A stretch of 5,000 nucleotides of DNA from Mariprofundaceae bacterium (GTDB taxonomy: Bacteria; Pseudomonadota; Zetaproteobacteria; Mariprofundales; Mariprofundaceae): NCBI GenBank assembly GCA_015488125.1, contig WFOJ01000091.1, forward strand, positions 1-5,000, given 5' to 3'. Position numbers and translations under genes: made by a program. Positions within the stretch are counted from its first letter, which is position 1, and every line of letters starts with the position of its first letter. Below are positions 1 through 5,000 of the stretch, one piece after another. The notes beneath the pieces were generated by a model. The model worked only from the letters and a program-made list of their open reading frames with translations, did no database searches and was not told the origin of the DNA.

Positions 1-84
1 ATGTAGCTTCTTCCTGTTGATACGAGGGTCAGGAATCTCTGAGAAATATGACAGAATAGCGGGTTTGTTATTTTCAGAACTCAT
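1..84 (-). CDS. ISAs1-family transposase, N-terminal fragment
   Basis: The first 28 codons of a minus-strand gene run off the left edge. The start is the ATG at 84-82, preceded on its strand by GCGGAA, a weak and close ribosome-binding site. The peptide contains ILSYFSEIPDPRINRKK (residues 10-26). This matches the conserved opening of ISAs1/H-repeat transposases, where a 'hydrophobic, x, x, F, S, x, I, x, D, P, R' motif precedes the DDE-type catalytic domain. No catalytic residues are inside the window, so whether the transposase is intact cannot be judged. The family call rests on this short motif and on the neighbouring terminal-repeat-like sequence. Confidence 0.75.
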   Translation of the reverse strand, partial: MSSENNKPAILSYFSEIPDPRINRKKLH

Positions 85-124
85 TTCCGCACTATAGGTA
101 ATAAAGATTCCTAAGGCCAGCAGG

Positions 125-149
125 CCAGAATTTTAATGCGATTGCCCTG
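125..149 (-). repeat. Probable terminal inverted repeat of the ISAs1-family element
   Basis: Read on the minus strand from 149, the sequence starts CAGGGCAATCGCATTAAA and continues AT-rich. It has the CAGGGC-type tip and A/T-rich inner part expected of this family. The partner repeat is outside the window, so pairing cannot be verified. Confidence 0.55.
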
Positions 150-217
150 GCAATAGAGCATTCACGCCTGTTTCACAAAACGTGTTAGGCTGCGGCCGAT
201 TCTTTTGAGAGGTTATT
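150..217 (+). promoter_or_regulatory. Leader between the insertion sequence and the operon; probable promoter region
   Basis: These 68 bases are all that separates the inferred insertion-sequence edge from the first gene, so the operon promoter must lie here, inside the element, or beyond it. The best -35-like hexamer is TTCACA (172-177), but no good -10 lies 16-18 bases downstream. An alternative is an extended -10, TGTTAGGCT (183-191), with a weak TTCACG (161-166) 19 bases upstream. Neither is convincing, which would suit an activator-dependent promoter or one altered by the insertion. Confidence 0.3.
207..212 (+). promoter_or_regulatory. Ribosome-binding site of the diheme cytochrome gene
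   Basis: GAGAGG lies 5 bases before the first ATG (218) and 8 bases before a second, adjacent ATG (221). Either could be used, and the protein differs by only one methionine. Confidence 0.7.
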
Positions 218-904
218 ATGATGTACCCATTCAAAACCTGCGCCCTGCTACTATTGATGTTGATCAGCGCAGGCTGGACGACGCAGGTGCTGGCCGACGA
301 TGAAAACGATACTTCCATTGTCATGGATGATGACTATCATGCGGTCAAAACAGACACTGAAGCAGCGTTTTCTGAGGATGATGACGAAGGCCATGACAAA
401 TTGGACGATGAAGAAGGCCGAAAATCCGTCGCCTCTGGCAAACGCGCTGGTGGTTATTCGGTATTGCTGCCGGTGACCAACAAGGTTTACCGTCAGGAAT
501 GCACGGCTTGCCATTTCGCCTATCTGCCCGGTTTGTTGCCTGCCGCTTCATGGCGGCATTTGCTGTCCTCGCTGGATGATCACTTCGGTGAAAATGCATC
601 CATTGATGATGCTGATGTGATGGCGGAACTTTCCACTTTTCTTGAAACCTATGCGGCTGACAAGAGCCGGGCGCAGTTGTCGGTTCGTATCATGCACGAC
701 CTTGAAGGCAAGCCTGCGCCCAAAGGCGTTACCGATATCGCCTACATTCGCCGCCAGCATCATGAAATCCCAAGGCGCATGATTCACGGCAACAAAAAAG
801 TGCGCACACTGGCTAACTGCATGGCCTGCCACAGTGGTGCTGAAAAAGGCGTGTTTAATGAAGATGGCGTGAATATCCCCGGCTATGGTTACTGGGAGGA
901 CTGA
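218..904 (+). CDS. Secreted diheme cytochrome c (DHC family)
   Basis: This 228-residue periplasmic electron-transfer protein has a signal peptide at residues 1-26 (K6, hydrophobic core 9-19, cleavage probably after VLA-26). Two covalent heme sites follow: CTACH (95-99) and CMACH (201-205). Between and after them are phrases typical of the dihaem cytochrome c family (PF09626): AYLPGLLPAASW (101-112), LDDHFGENAS (119-128) and HHEIPRRM (181-188). The family usually passes electrons with membrane cytochrome b561-type partners; none is visible in this window. Residues 27-67 are an odd acidic spacer with 19 Asp/Glu in 41 positions, also containing histidines. It is probably disordered and lies ahead of the conserved domain. 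The gene is first in the operon, and its end meets the PepSY gene. The family call is firm; the electron partner is unknown. Confidence 0.93.
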   Translation: MMYPFKTCALLLLMLISAGWTTQVLADDENDTSIVMDDDYHAVKTDTEAAFSEDDDEGHDKLDDEEGRKSVASGKRAGGYSVLLPVTNKVYRQECTACHFAYLPGLLPAASWRHLLSSLDDHFGENASIDDADVMAELSTFLETYAADKSRAQLSVRIMHDLEGKPAPKGVTDIAYIRRQHHEIPRRMIHGNKKVRTLANCMACHSGAEKGVFNEDGVNIPGYGYWED

Positions 905-1256
905 TATTCGCATCCGGGTGCTGCTCCCGTTGCTGTTGATCTGTGTCGGGAGCGTGGTATCCACAGCCGTTGCCGACCAGCTGAACGATGATGCACCGAC
1001 CACCGATCCCTATACCAATATCAGCTATATTCGCCTGTTAAGTCAGCAGGGAGCCATTCTGCCCATGCAACAACTCATGGCAAAAGCCATGCCGACCATC
1101 AAGGGCACCATTATCGAAACAGGGTTAGAGCTGGAGAACGGTCGCCTGGTTTACGAAATTGAATACCTCAACGCGCAGGGCAAGGTGCGGGAAGCGTACT
1201 TTCAGGCCAGTGATGGCAGGCCCGTCATCATTGACCATCACAAGGCTGCACGCTGA
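885..1256 (+). CDS. Small secreted PepSY-domain protein
   Basis: This protein has 123 residues from the ATG at 885. It has a signal peptide (RIRVLLPLLLICVG core, cleavage probably after AVA-30) and then one PepSY-like domain at about residues 48-117. The domain has the usual helix followed by strands, including 'G-x-x-x-x-x-x-L-E-x-E-x-G-x-x-x-Y-E-I-E' and a 'G-x-x-x-E-A-Y-x-x-x-x-x-G' stretch. PepSY proteins of this size are commonly encoded beside two-component systems and heme proteins; a sensory or inhibitory role in the periplasm is inference. The start is uncertain. The ATG at 885 overlaps the cytochrome gene by 20 bases and has no ribosome-binding site. A strong GGGAGG (894-899) sits 6 bases before ATT at 906, which would give a cleaner 23-residue signal peptide beginning M-RIRVLLP. 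The stop overlaps the next gene's ATG by one base. Confidence 0.85.
   Translation: MVTGRTDIRIRVLLPLLLICVGSVVSTAVADQLNDDAPTTDPYTNISYIRLLSQQGAILPMQQLMAKAMPTIKGTIIETGLELENGRLVYEIEYLNAQGKVREAYFQASDGRPVIIDHHKAAR
894..899 (+). promoter_or_regulatory. Strong Shine-Dalgarno pointing at an ATT start for the PepSY gene
   Basis: GGGAGG lies inside the last codons of the cytochrome gene, downstream of the ATG at 885 and so unable to serve it. The only codon at the ideal distance in the PepSY frame is ATT (906-908), one base after the cytochrome stop. The next conventional start in frame, GTG at 918, is 18 bases from the motif, which is too far. Confidence 0.5.
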
Positions 1257-1915
1257 TGCGTTTGTTGCTGGCTGAAGATGACGAGGCTCTGGGACGTGGA
1301 CTGTTTCGTTTGCTTGGCGACGCGGGCTATGCTGTTGACTGGCTGCAGGATGGTCTGGAAGTCGATGAGGCAGGCTTCGTCGAACCTTATGACCTCATTA
1401 TTCTTGATCTTGGTTTACCGGGTAAAAGCGGCATGGATATTCTGCAAGACTGGCGGCAGGAAGGCTTGCACACGCCCGTGTTGATTCTCACCGCGCGCAG
1501 TAGCTGGGCCGATAAGGTTGCCGGCCTGCGTGCCGGTGCCGATGATTATCTGGCGAAACCCTTTCACAACGAAGAACTGTTGGCCCGTGTGCAGGCGCTG
1601 TTGCGTCGCAGTGGCAAGACCCTGCGCCTGCTGGGCTGCGGCCCGCTGCAACTGGATGAAGAAGGCCAGCAGGCACTGCTCAATGGCGAAACCATTGCCC
1701 TGACCGGCATGGAGTTTCGCATGTTGCGCTATCTGATGATGAACGCAGGCCGTGTGCTGACCAGTTCGCAAATTCTGGAACACAGTTATGACCAAAATGC
1801 AGATATGGAAAGCAATATCGTAGAGGTGTATATCAGTCGTCTGCGTCGCAAGCTGGGTAAGGACTGGATCACCACCCGGCGCGGTCAGGGCTATGTTTTT
1901 TCGCCACCTCGATAA
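1256..1915 (+). CDS. OmpR/PhoP-family response regulator
   Basis: This 219-residue DNA-binding regulator has the usual full length for its family. The receiver domain (residues 1-118) has the acidic pair E7/D8/D9, phospho-acceptor D51 in LIILDLGLPG, switch T79, Y98 and K101 (in YLAKPF). The OmpR-type winged helix (about 124-217) includes LTGMEFRMLRYL (149-160), recognition helix NIVEVYISRLRRKL (187-200) and wing TTRRGQGYVF (206-215). It should be phosphorylated by the kinase encoded immediately downstream. The start ATG overlaps the PepSY stop (TGATG), which indicates translational coupling; only a weak AAGG (1242-1245) precedes it. It probably regulates its own operon, as is common for such pairs, but no binding repeat could be recognised in the leader. 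Confidence 0.96.
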   Translation: MRLLLAEDDEALGRGLFRLLGDAGYAVDWLQDGLEVDEAGFVEPYDLIILDLGLPGKSGMDILQDWRQEGLHTPVLILTARSSWADKVAGLRAGADDYLAKPFHNEELLARVQALLRRSGKTLRLLGCGPLQLDEEGQQALLNGETIALTGMEFRMLRYLMMNAGRVLTSSQILEHSYDQNADMESNIVEVYISRLRRKLGKDWITTRRGQGYVFSPPR

Positions 1916-3269
1916 CAGATCACTGGGCAGGCGGCTGGGCATTGGTCTGGCCGCCGGACTGGTGGTTATTTTTATCCTGCAAACCACCGCCGTATTCTGG
2001 ATTGCTTACCAGCTCGCCGAGCAGAACGTGCTTGAGCATCTGCGTCACGAAAGTGAAACCCTGCTGGCCATGACCAGTATCCGCCATCATACCCTGCATA
2101 TCGACCACACCTTTCATGCCTTGCAATACCACCGCCCTTTTTCCGGTCATTACTACCAGCTGCGCAGCAACAATGGCTCGCCGGATATTCGCTCCCGCTC
2201 ATTGTGGGATGCCAACCTGCCGGACAATCACCTTCAGGTTGGTGCATCGCAGGCGGTGCGACGGCAATTATTTGGTCAGTCCCTGCTGATCTTGCACAGC
2301 GCCTATGAACGCGATGGCGAACTGGTTCGCATTACTGTCGCCGAAGAAATGGATCATCAGAACCACCTGACCAGGCAATTAATGCTGGCAGATGCCGTTG
2401 TTTTTGCTGTTGCCATGCTGTTGCTCTGGTGGTGGCAACAATGGACGCTGCACCGCGCCATGGGGGTTTTGCAGCGATTGCGCCAGGATATGCAGGAACT
2501 CTGGGATGGCCGCCGTGATCGCCTGCCGACAGCGCATATCCCCATGGAACTCAGCCCTCTGGTGGAAGAGTTCAATTACATGATTGAACGTCTGCAGCAA
2601 CGCATGCAACGCACGCGCAACGCCCTGGGCGACCTCGCTCACAGCCTTAAAACCCCGCTGGCGCGCATTCATCAGTTGCTGGATAACGAACCGTTTGATG
2701 CCCGCGCCCGCCAGCAGCTGCGCCGTGCCAGCGAGCAGATTCACCAGCGTATTGAGCATGAGTTGCGCATTGCCCAGCTCTCCGGCATACGCACCGTTCC
2801 TGATCGGCTGCCATTACACAAAGAAGCCAGCGAACTCATCGAGGCTATGCGCACGCTCTACCCACAGCAACACATCGTGCTGGATTGCCCGGCAATGCTG
2901 TGCCTGATGGTTGATCGTGAAGATATACTGGAACTGCTTGGCAATGTGCTGGACAACGCCTGTAAATGGGCCAGAAGCTACGTCAGCCTGAAGCTGGTAT
3001 GGCAGGACGGTGAACTGGTGGTGACTGTTGAAGACGACGGCCCGGGTATGCCGGAAGAAGAACTGGCAAGCCTGCCGCAACGTGGTGTGCGTCTGGATGA
3101 ACGCAAGCAGGGGCATGGGCTGGGCCTCTCTATTGTCGCCGCCATTCTTGCTGAATACAATGGCCGCTGGCAATTGCAACGCAGCAGTCAACTTGGCGGG
3201 GCCTGTGTTTGCCTGTATCTGCCCGTGCGTCGTTGTGCGGTAAGGGAAGAGAGGAACAAAAATGAATGA
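1893..3269 (+). CDS. PhoQ-like membrane sensor histidine kinase
   Basis: This is a 458-residue inner-membrane kinase. TM1 is at about residues 15-38, an extracytoplasmic sensor loop at 39-164, and TM2 at about 165-181, ending in a tryptophan cluster (W179, W180, W181, W184). A HAMP-like linker follows (about 184-236). The dimerisation/phosphotransfer helix has H250 in LAHSLKTPLA. The ATPase domain has the N box LLGNVLDNACKWA (348-360), G1 box DDGPGMP (381-387) and G2 box GHGLGLSI (407-414). H-box and N-box wording closely resemble PhoQ of enteric bacteria, but the sensor loop does not show PhoQ's acidic patch. Instead it is rich in histidine (H65, H66, H69, H72, H75, H80, H86). All catalytic motifs are intact. 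The gene overlaps the regulator by 23 bases, with CAGGG (1886-1890) only 2 bases from the ATG, and overlaps yceH by 8. The signal is unknown. Confidence 0.95.
   Translation: MFFRHLDNRSLGRRLGIGLAAGLVVIFILQTTAVFWIAYQLAEQNVLEHLRHESETLLAMTSIRHHTLHIDHTFHALQYHRPFSGHYYQLRSNNGSPDIRSRSLWDANLPDNHLQVGASQAVRRQLFGQSLLILHSAYERDGELVRITVAEEMDHQNHLTRQLMLADAVVFAVAMLLLWWWQQWTLHRAMGVLQRLRQDMQELWDGRRDRLPTAHIPMELSPLVEEFNYMIERLQQRMQRTRNALGDLAHSLKTPLARIHQLLDNEPFDARARQQLRRASEQIHQRIEHELRIAQLSGIRTVPDRLPLHKEASELIEAMRTLYPQQHIVLDCPAMLCLMVDREDILELLGNVLDNACKWARSYVSLKLVWQDGELVVTVEDDGPGMPEEELASLPQRGVRLDERKQGHGLGLSIVAAILAEYNGRWQLQRSSQLGGACVCLYLPVRRCAVREERNKNE
3251..3255 (+). promoter_or_regulatory. Ribosome-binding site of yceH
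   Basis: GAGGA is placed 6 bases before the yceH ATG (3262), inside the last codons of the kinase gene. It fixes the yceH start and explains the basic, non-conserved tail of the kinase. Confidence 0.75.
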
Positions 3270-3909
3270 ACCAGTGGTTGACATGCTCGATCAGATCAGC
3301 GCCAGGGTGCTGGCCTCGCTGATGGAAAAACAAATAACCACCCCGGATTATTATCCCCTGACGCTCAAGGCATTAACCACAGCTTGCAATCAGAAAAGCA
3401 GTCGTCGCCCTGTGATGAAGCTGAGTGAAAGCGAAGTGGCCGCTACGGTTAACGCATTGCGTCATGAGGGACTGGTAACCGCCCGCATGGATGGCCGGGT
3501 GGATCGCTATGAACAGCAGCTATCCCGCAAATTACGCCTGAATATCGAGCAGCGCGCCATCCTCTGCGTGCTAATGCTGCGCGGCCCGCTCACTCTGAAT
3601 GAAATCCGCATCCATACCAGCCGTATGGTGACTTTCAGCGACAACGATGCGCTGCAAACACAGCTAACGCAGCTTGCCGATGGTGAAGACCCTTTGATGG
3701 TCTGTCTTGGCAGGCAACCTGGCCAGCGCGAAGCCCGTTATGCCCATCGCCTCTGTGGTGAACCAGTCACAGAAGATGTACCTGCGCAGCTATCTGCTCC
3801 GGCAACTACGCCTTCATCCGAACGGCTGGATCAACTGGCAGCGGAAGTAGCTCAACTGCGCGCTGAAGTCCGGGCATTGCAACAACAGTTACAGGGATTG
3901 GCATCATAA
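3262..3909 (+). CDS. yceH: YceH family protein (DUF480)
   Basis: This 215-residue protein matches the length of Escherichia coli YceH. Family signatures run in order: ARVLASLMEKQITTPDYYPL (14-33), TACNQKSSRRPVM (40-52), LSESEV (54-59), LMLRGPLTLNEIR (104-116) and GQREARYAH (154-162). The family (PF04337) folds as two tandem winged-helix-like domains. A hydrophilic linker (about 166-186) is followed by a C-terminal coiled coil (188-213, ERLDQLAAEVAQLRAEVRAL and on). The cellular role is not established; the fold hints at nucleic-acid or protein binding. The start is well supported by GAGGA at 3251-3255. The gene overlaps the kinase by 8 bases and abuts the glycosyltransferase frame, so it is likely transcribed with the two-component system. 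Confidence 0.95.
   Translation: MNEPVVDMLDQISARVLASLMEKQITTPDYYPLTLKALTTACNQKSSRRPVMKLSESEVAATVNALRHEGLVTARMDGRVDRYEQQLSRKLRLNIEQRAILCVLMLRGPLTLNEIRIHTSRMVTFSDNDALQTQLTQLADGEDPLMVCLGRQPGQREARYAHRLCGEPVTEDVPAQLSAPATTPSSERLDQLAAEVAQLRAEVRALQQQLQGLAS
3893..3896 (+). promoter_or_regulatory. Possible ribosome-binding site of the glycosyltransferase gene
   Basis: AGGG near the end of yceH is the only Shine-Dalgarno-like motif ahead of the glycosyltransferase frame. It lies 6 bases before ATC (3903) and 9 before ATA (3906), but about 45 bases before the first TTG (3942). Confidence 0.35.
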
Positions 3910-5000
3910 AATCCATCCACCGCTATGCGCGACTGCATGGCTTGCAGCCCCGGTTGCAGCAGCCCTGCGACAAGAACACCCGGCTGATTTGCGTGATTCC
4001 CTGCATGAACGAACCGGGTATTCTCGCCACGGTGAAACATGTGCAGGCATCATTGCCAGCGACGGCGGAAATCATCGTGGTGGTCAATCATGCGGCCAGC
4101 GCCGAGGCAGCCATTCGCCAGCAAAACGCACAAAGCATCAGCGAACTACGTCAGCATAGCGAGGCCATGGTGCTGACGGCCACGGCGCTGCCTTCGGCAC
4201 AGGCTGGCGTTGGCACTGCCCGCAAACTGGGCATGGATGAAGCCATGCTGCGTCTGGCCAGTGTTGGCTGCGCTGATGGTCTGATCGCCTCGCTGGATGC
4301 AGATTGTCGCGTGGATGCGGATTATGGTCAGCGTCTGCTGGATCAGGCGGCTGCGCAACCGAAGCAGCATGCCATGCTTTGCGAGTTTGCGCATCCACTG
4401 GAACAGGCGGCAGATGCCGCTCAGCGGCAGGCCATCATCGATTATGAGCTTTTTTTACGCACCATTACCGCAGGCTGGCGGCTTGCCGGACTGCCTTATG
4501 CCTTTACGGCGATGGGCTCCTGTATGGTGGTGCGCGCCAATGCCTATGCCCGGCATTCGGGAATGAATCGCCGTCAGGCGGGCGAGGATTTTTATTTTAT
4601 GCACAAACTGGCGCGGGAGCGCGAGGTGATCACCCTGCCGCAGGTGCGCGTCTATCCCTCACCGCGCATTTCCACCCGCACCCCGTTTGGCACAGGGCAG
4701 GCTGTGCGCGCTGCCTGTCAGGGGGATGAGCAATATCGGCATATGGCTGCCATTGAGGTGTTTTTGCAATTACAGCAGATGGTGCAGCAACTGCCCCGCT
4801 TGTTCACACAGTCCACAGATGCCTGGCTGCAAACACAGGCGCCTGCGCTGGCAACATTTCTGCAACAGCAGGGGATGGCCAAAGCCAGCGAAGGCATGCG
4901 TCGCAATGCCCGTCATGAAGCCTCATTCTGCAAGCATTTCTTTACCTGGTTTGATGGTCTCAGGGCATGGCGTTTCGTTCAGCAACAACGTAAGCAACAG
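3906..5000 (+). CDS. GT2-type (GT-A fold) glycosyltransferase, C-terminus beyond the window
   Basis: The frame is open from after the stop at 3864 to the right edge, giving about 365 residues with no end seen. It starts with a nucleotide-binding strand typical of family 2 transferases, RLICVIPCMNEPG (3981-4019), followed by a second strand EIIVVVNHA (4068-4094). The metal/sugar-nucleotide motif is DAD in SLDADC (4296-4304), and the acceptor-side ED is in GEDFYFMHKL (4584-4589). No membrane segment is evident in the visible part, suggesting a cytoplasmic or peripheral enzyme; donor and acceptor sugars cannot be told. The distal part (after about 4690) is rich in glutamine and is not recognised. 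The start is unresolved: no ATG precedes the first conserved strand (first in-frame ATG 4005). I list ATA at 3906, which overlaps the yceH stop and gives M-KSIHRYARLHG. TTG at 3942 is the main alternative. Confidence 0.83.
   Translation, partial: MKSIHRYARLHGLQPRLQQPCDKNTRLICVIPCMNEPGILATVKHVQASLPATAEIIVVVNHAASAEAAIRQQNAQSISELRQHSEAMVLTATALPSAQAGVGTARKLGMDEAMLRLASVGCADGLIASLDADCRVDADYGQRLLDQAAAQPKQHAMLCEFAHPLEQAADAAQRQAIIDYELFLRTITAGWRLAGLPYAFTAMGSCMVVRANAYARHSGMNRRQAGEDFYFMHKLAREREVITLPQVRVYPSPRISTRTPFGTGQAVRAACQGDEQYRHMAAIEVFLQLQQMVQQLPRLFTQSTDAWLQTQAPALATFLQQQGMAKASEGMRRNARHEASFCKHFFTWFDGLRAWRFVQQQRKQQ

Larger units (their letters stand above)
1..149 (-). mobile_element. End of an ISAs1-family insertion sequence (partial)
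   Basis: This is the transposase-start side of an insertion sequence; the rest lies left of the window. Two things support it. The minus-strand reading frame from position 84 begins like ISAs1/H-repeat transposases. In addition, the minus strand from 149 reads CAGGGCAATCGCATTAAA, which resembles terminal inverted repeats of this family as I recall them. The distance from this edge to the transposase start, 65 bases, fits such elements. The exact edge at 149 is inferred, because the opposite end is not visible and no target-site duplication can be confirmed. If the edge is right, the flanking duplication would begin at 150 (GCAATAGA if 8 bases). Confidence 0.72.

Noticed and set aside
114..128. 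Tandem AGGCCAGC / AGGCCAG repeat
   Set aside because: Two short copies inside the insertion-sequence leader with no further units; too small to assign a role.
142..153. TTGCC-CT-GGCAA short palindrome
   Set aside because: It straddles the inferred insertion-sequence edge, and the arms are only 5 bases with a 2-base loop. It is not a terminator (no T-run) and is probably chance.
169..188. TGTTTC...TGTTAG direct repeat as a possible PhoP-type operator
   Set aside because: Start-to-start spacing is 14 bases, not the 11 expected for OmpR/PhoP-family half-sites, and the second half matches poorly.
548..1003. 151-codon minus-strand frame opposite the cytochrome and PepSY genes
   Set aside because: It is antisense to well-identified genes, spans a gene junction, and shows no family motif or ribosome-binding site.
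1415..1987. 190-codon open frame on the minus strand opposite the response regulator and kinase start
   Set aside because: It lies wholly antisense to two genes with complete, motif-rich products, has no recognisable domain, and its composition is what reverse reading of GC-rich coding sequence gives.
2584..2907. 107-codon plus-strand frame inside the kinase gene
   Set aside because: It is an out-of-frame reading of the H-box region. The kinase frame carries all the motifs here.
2814..3284. 156-codon minus-strand frame opposite the kinase ATPase domain
   Set aside because: This is the mirror of conserved kinase motifs; the peptide shows no domain.
3925..3987. ATG at 3925 and ATG at 3937 as the glycosyltransferase start
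   Set aside because: Both are in a different frame that stops at the TGA at 3985-3987, so they would need a frameshift to reach the conserved glycosyltransferase sequence.

Overview
The window reads as chromosomal DNA of a gammaproteobacterium. Supporting this are a full-length YceH (DUF480) homologue, a histidine kinase whose core resembles PhoQ, moderate G+C, and Shine-Dalgarno-type gene junctions. Genus cannot be told from the sequence.

Layout. Positions 1-149 are one end of an ISAs1-family insertion sequence. The first 28 codons of its transposase are on the minus strand, and a probable terminal inverted repeat ends near 149. Positions 150-217 form a short leader. From 218 to the right edge there is an unbroken chain of six plus-strand genes: a secreted diheme cytochrome c (DHC family), a small secreted PepSY-domain protein, an OmpR/PhoP-type response regulator, a PhoQ-like sensor kinase, yceH, and a GT2-type glycosyltransferase cut by the window edge. 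Neighbouring genes overlap or nearly touch at every junction, so they are probably one operon driven from the leader beside the insertion sequence.

How the genes may work together (inference). The cytochrome and the PepSY protein are both exported and would act in the periplasm. The kinase has an extracytoplasmic loop unusually rich in histidine. The first four genes therefore look like a self-contained envelope signalling module in which a redox or metal-related state outside the membrane is passed to a transcriptional regulator. YceH and the glycosyltransferase are co-transcribed passengers with no obvious link.

Points to check. Two genes appear to lack a well-placed ATG. The PepSY gene has its strong ribosome-binding site in front of an ATT codon. 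The glycosyltransferase has no in-frame ATG ahead of its first conserved strand. No RNA genes, CRISPR arrays or convincing terminators were seen.
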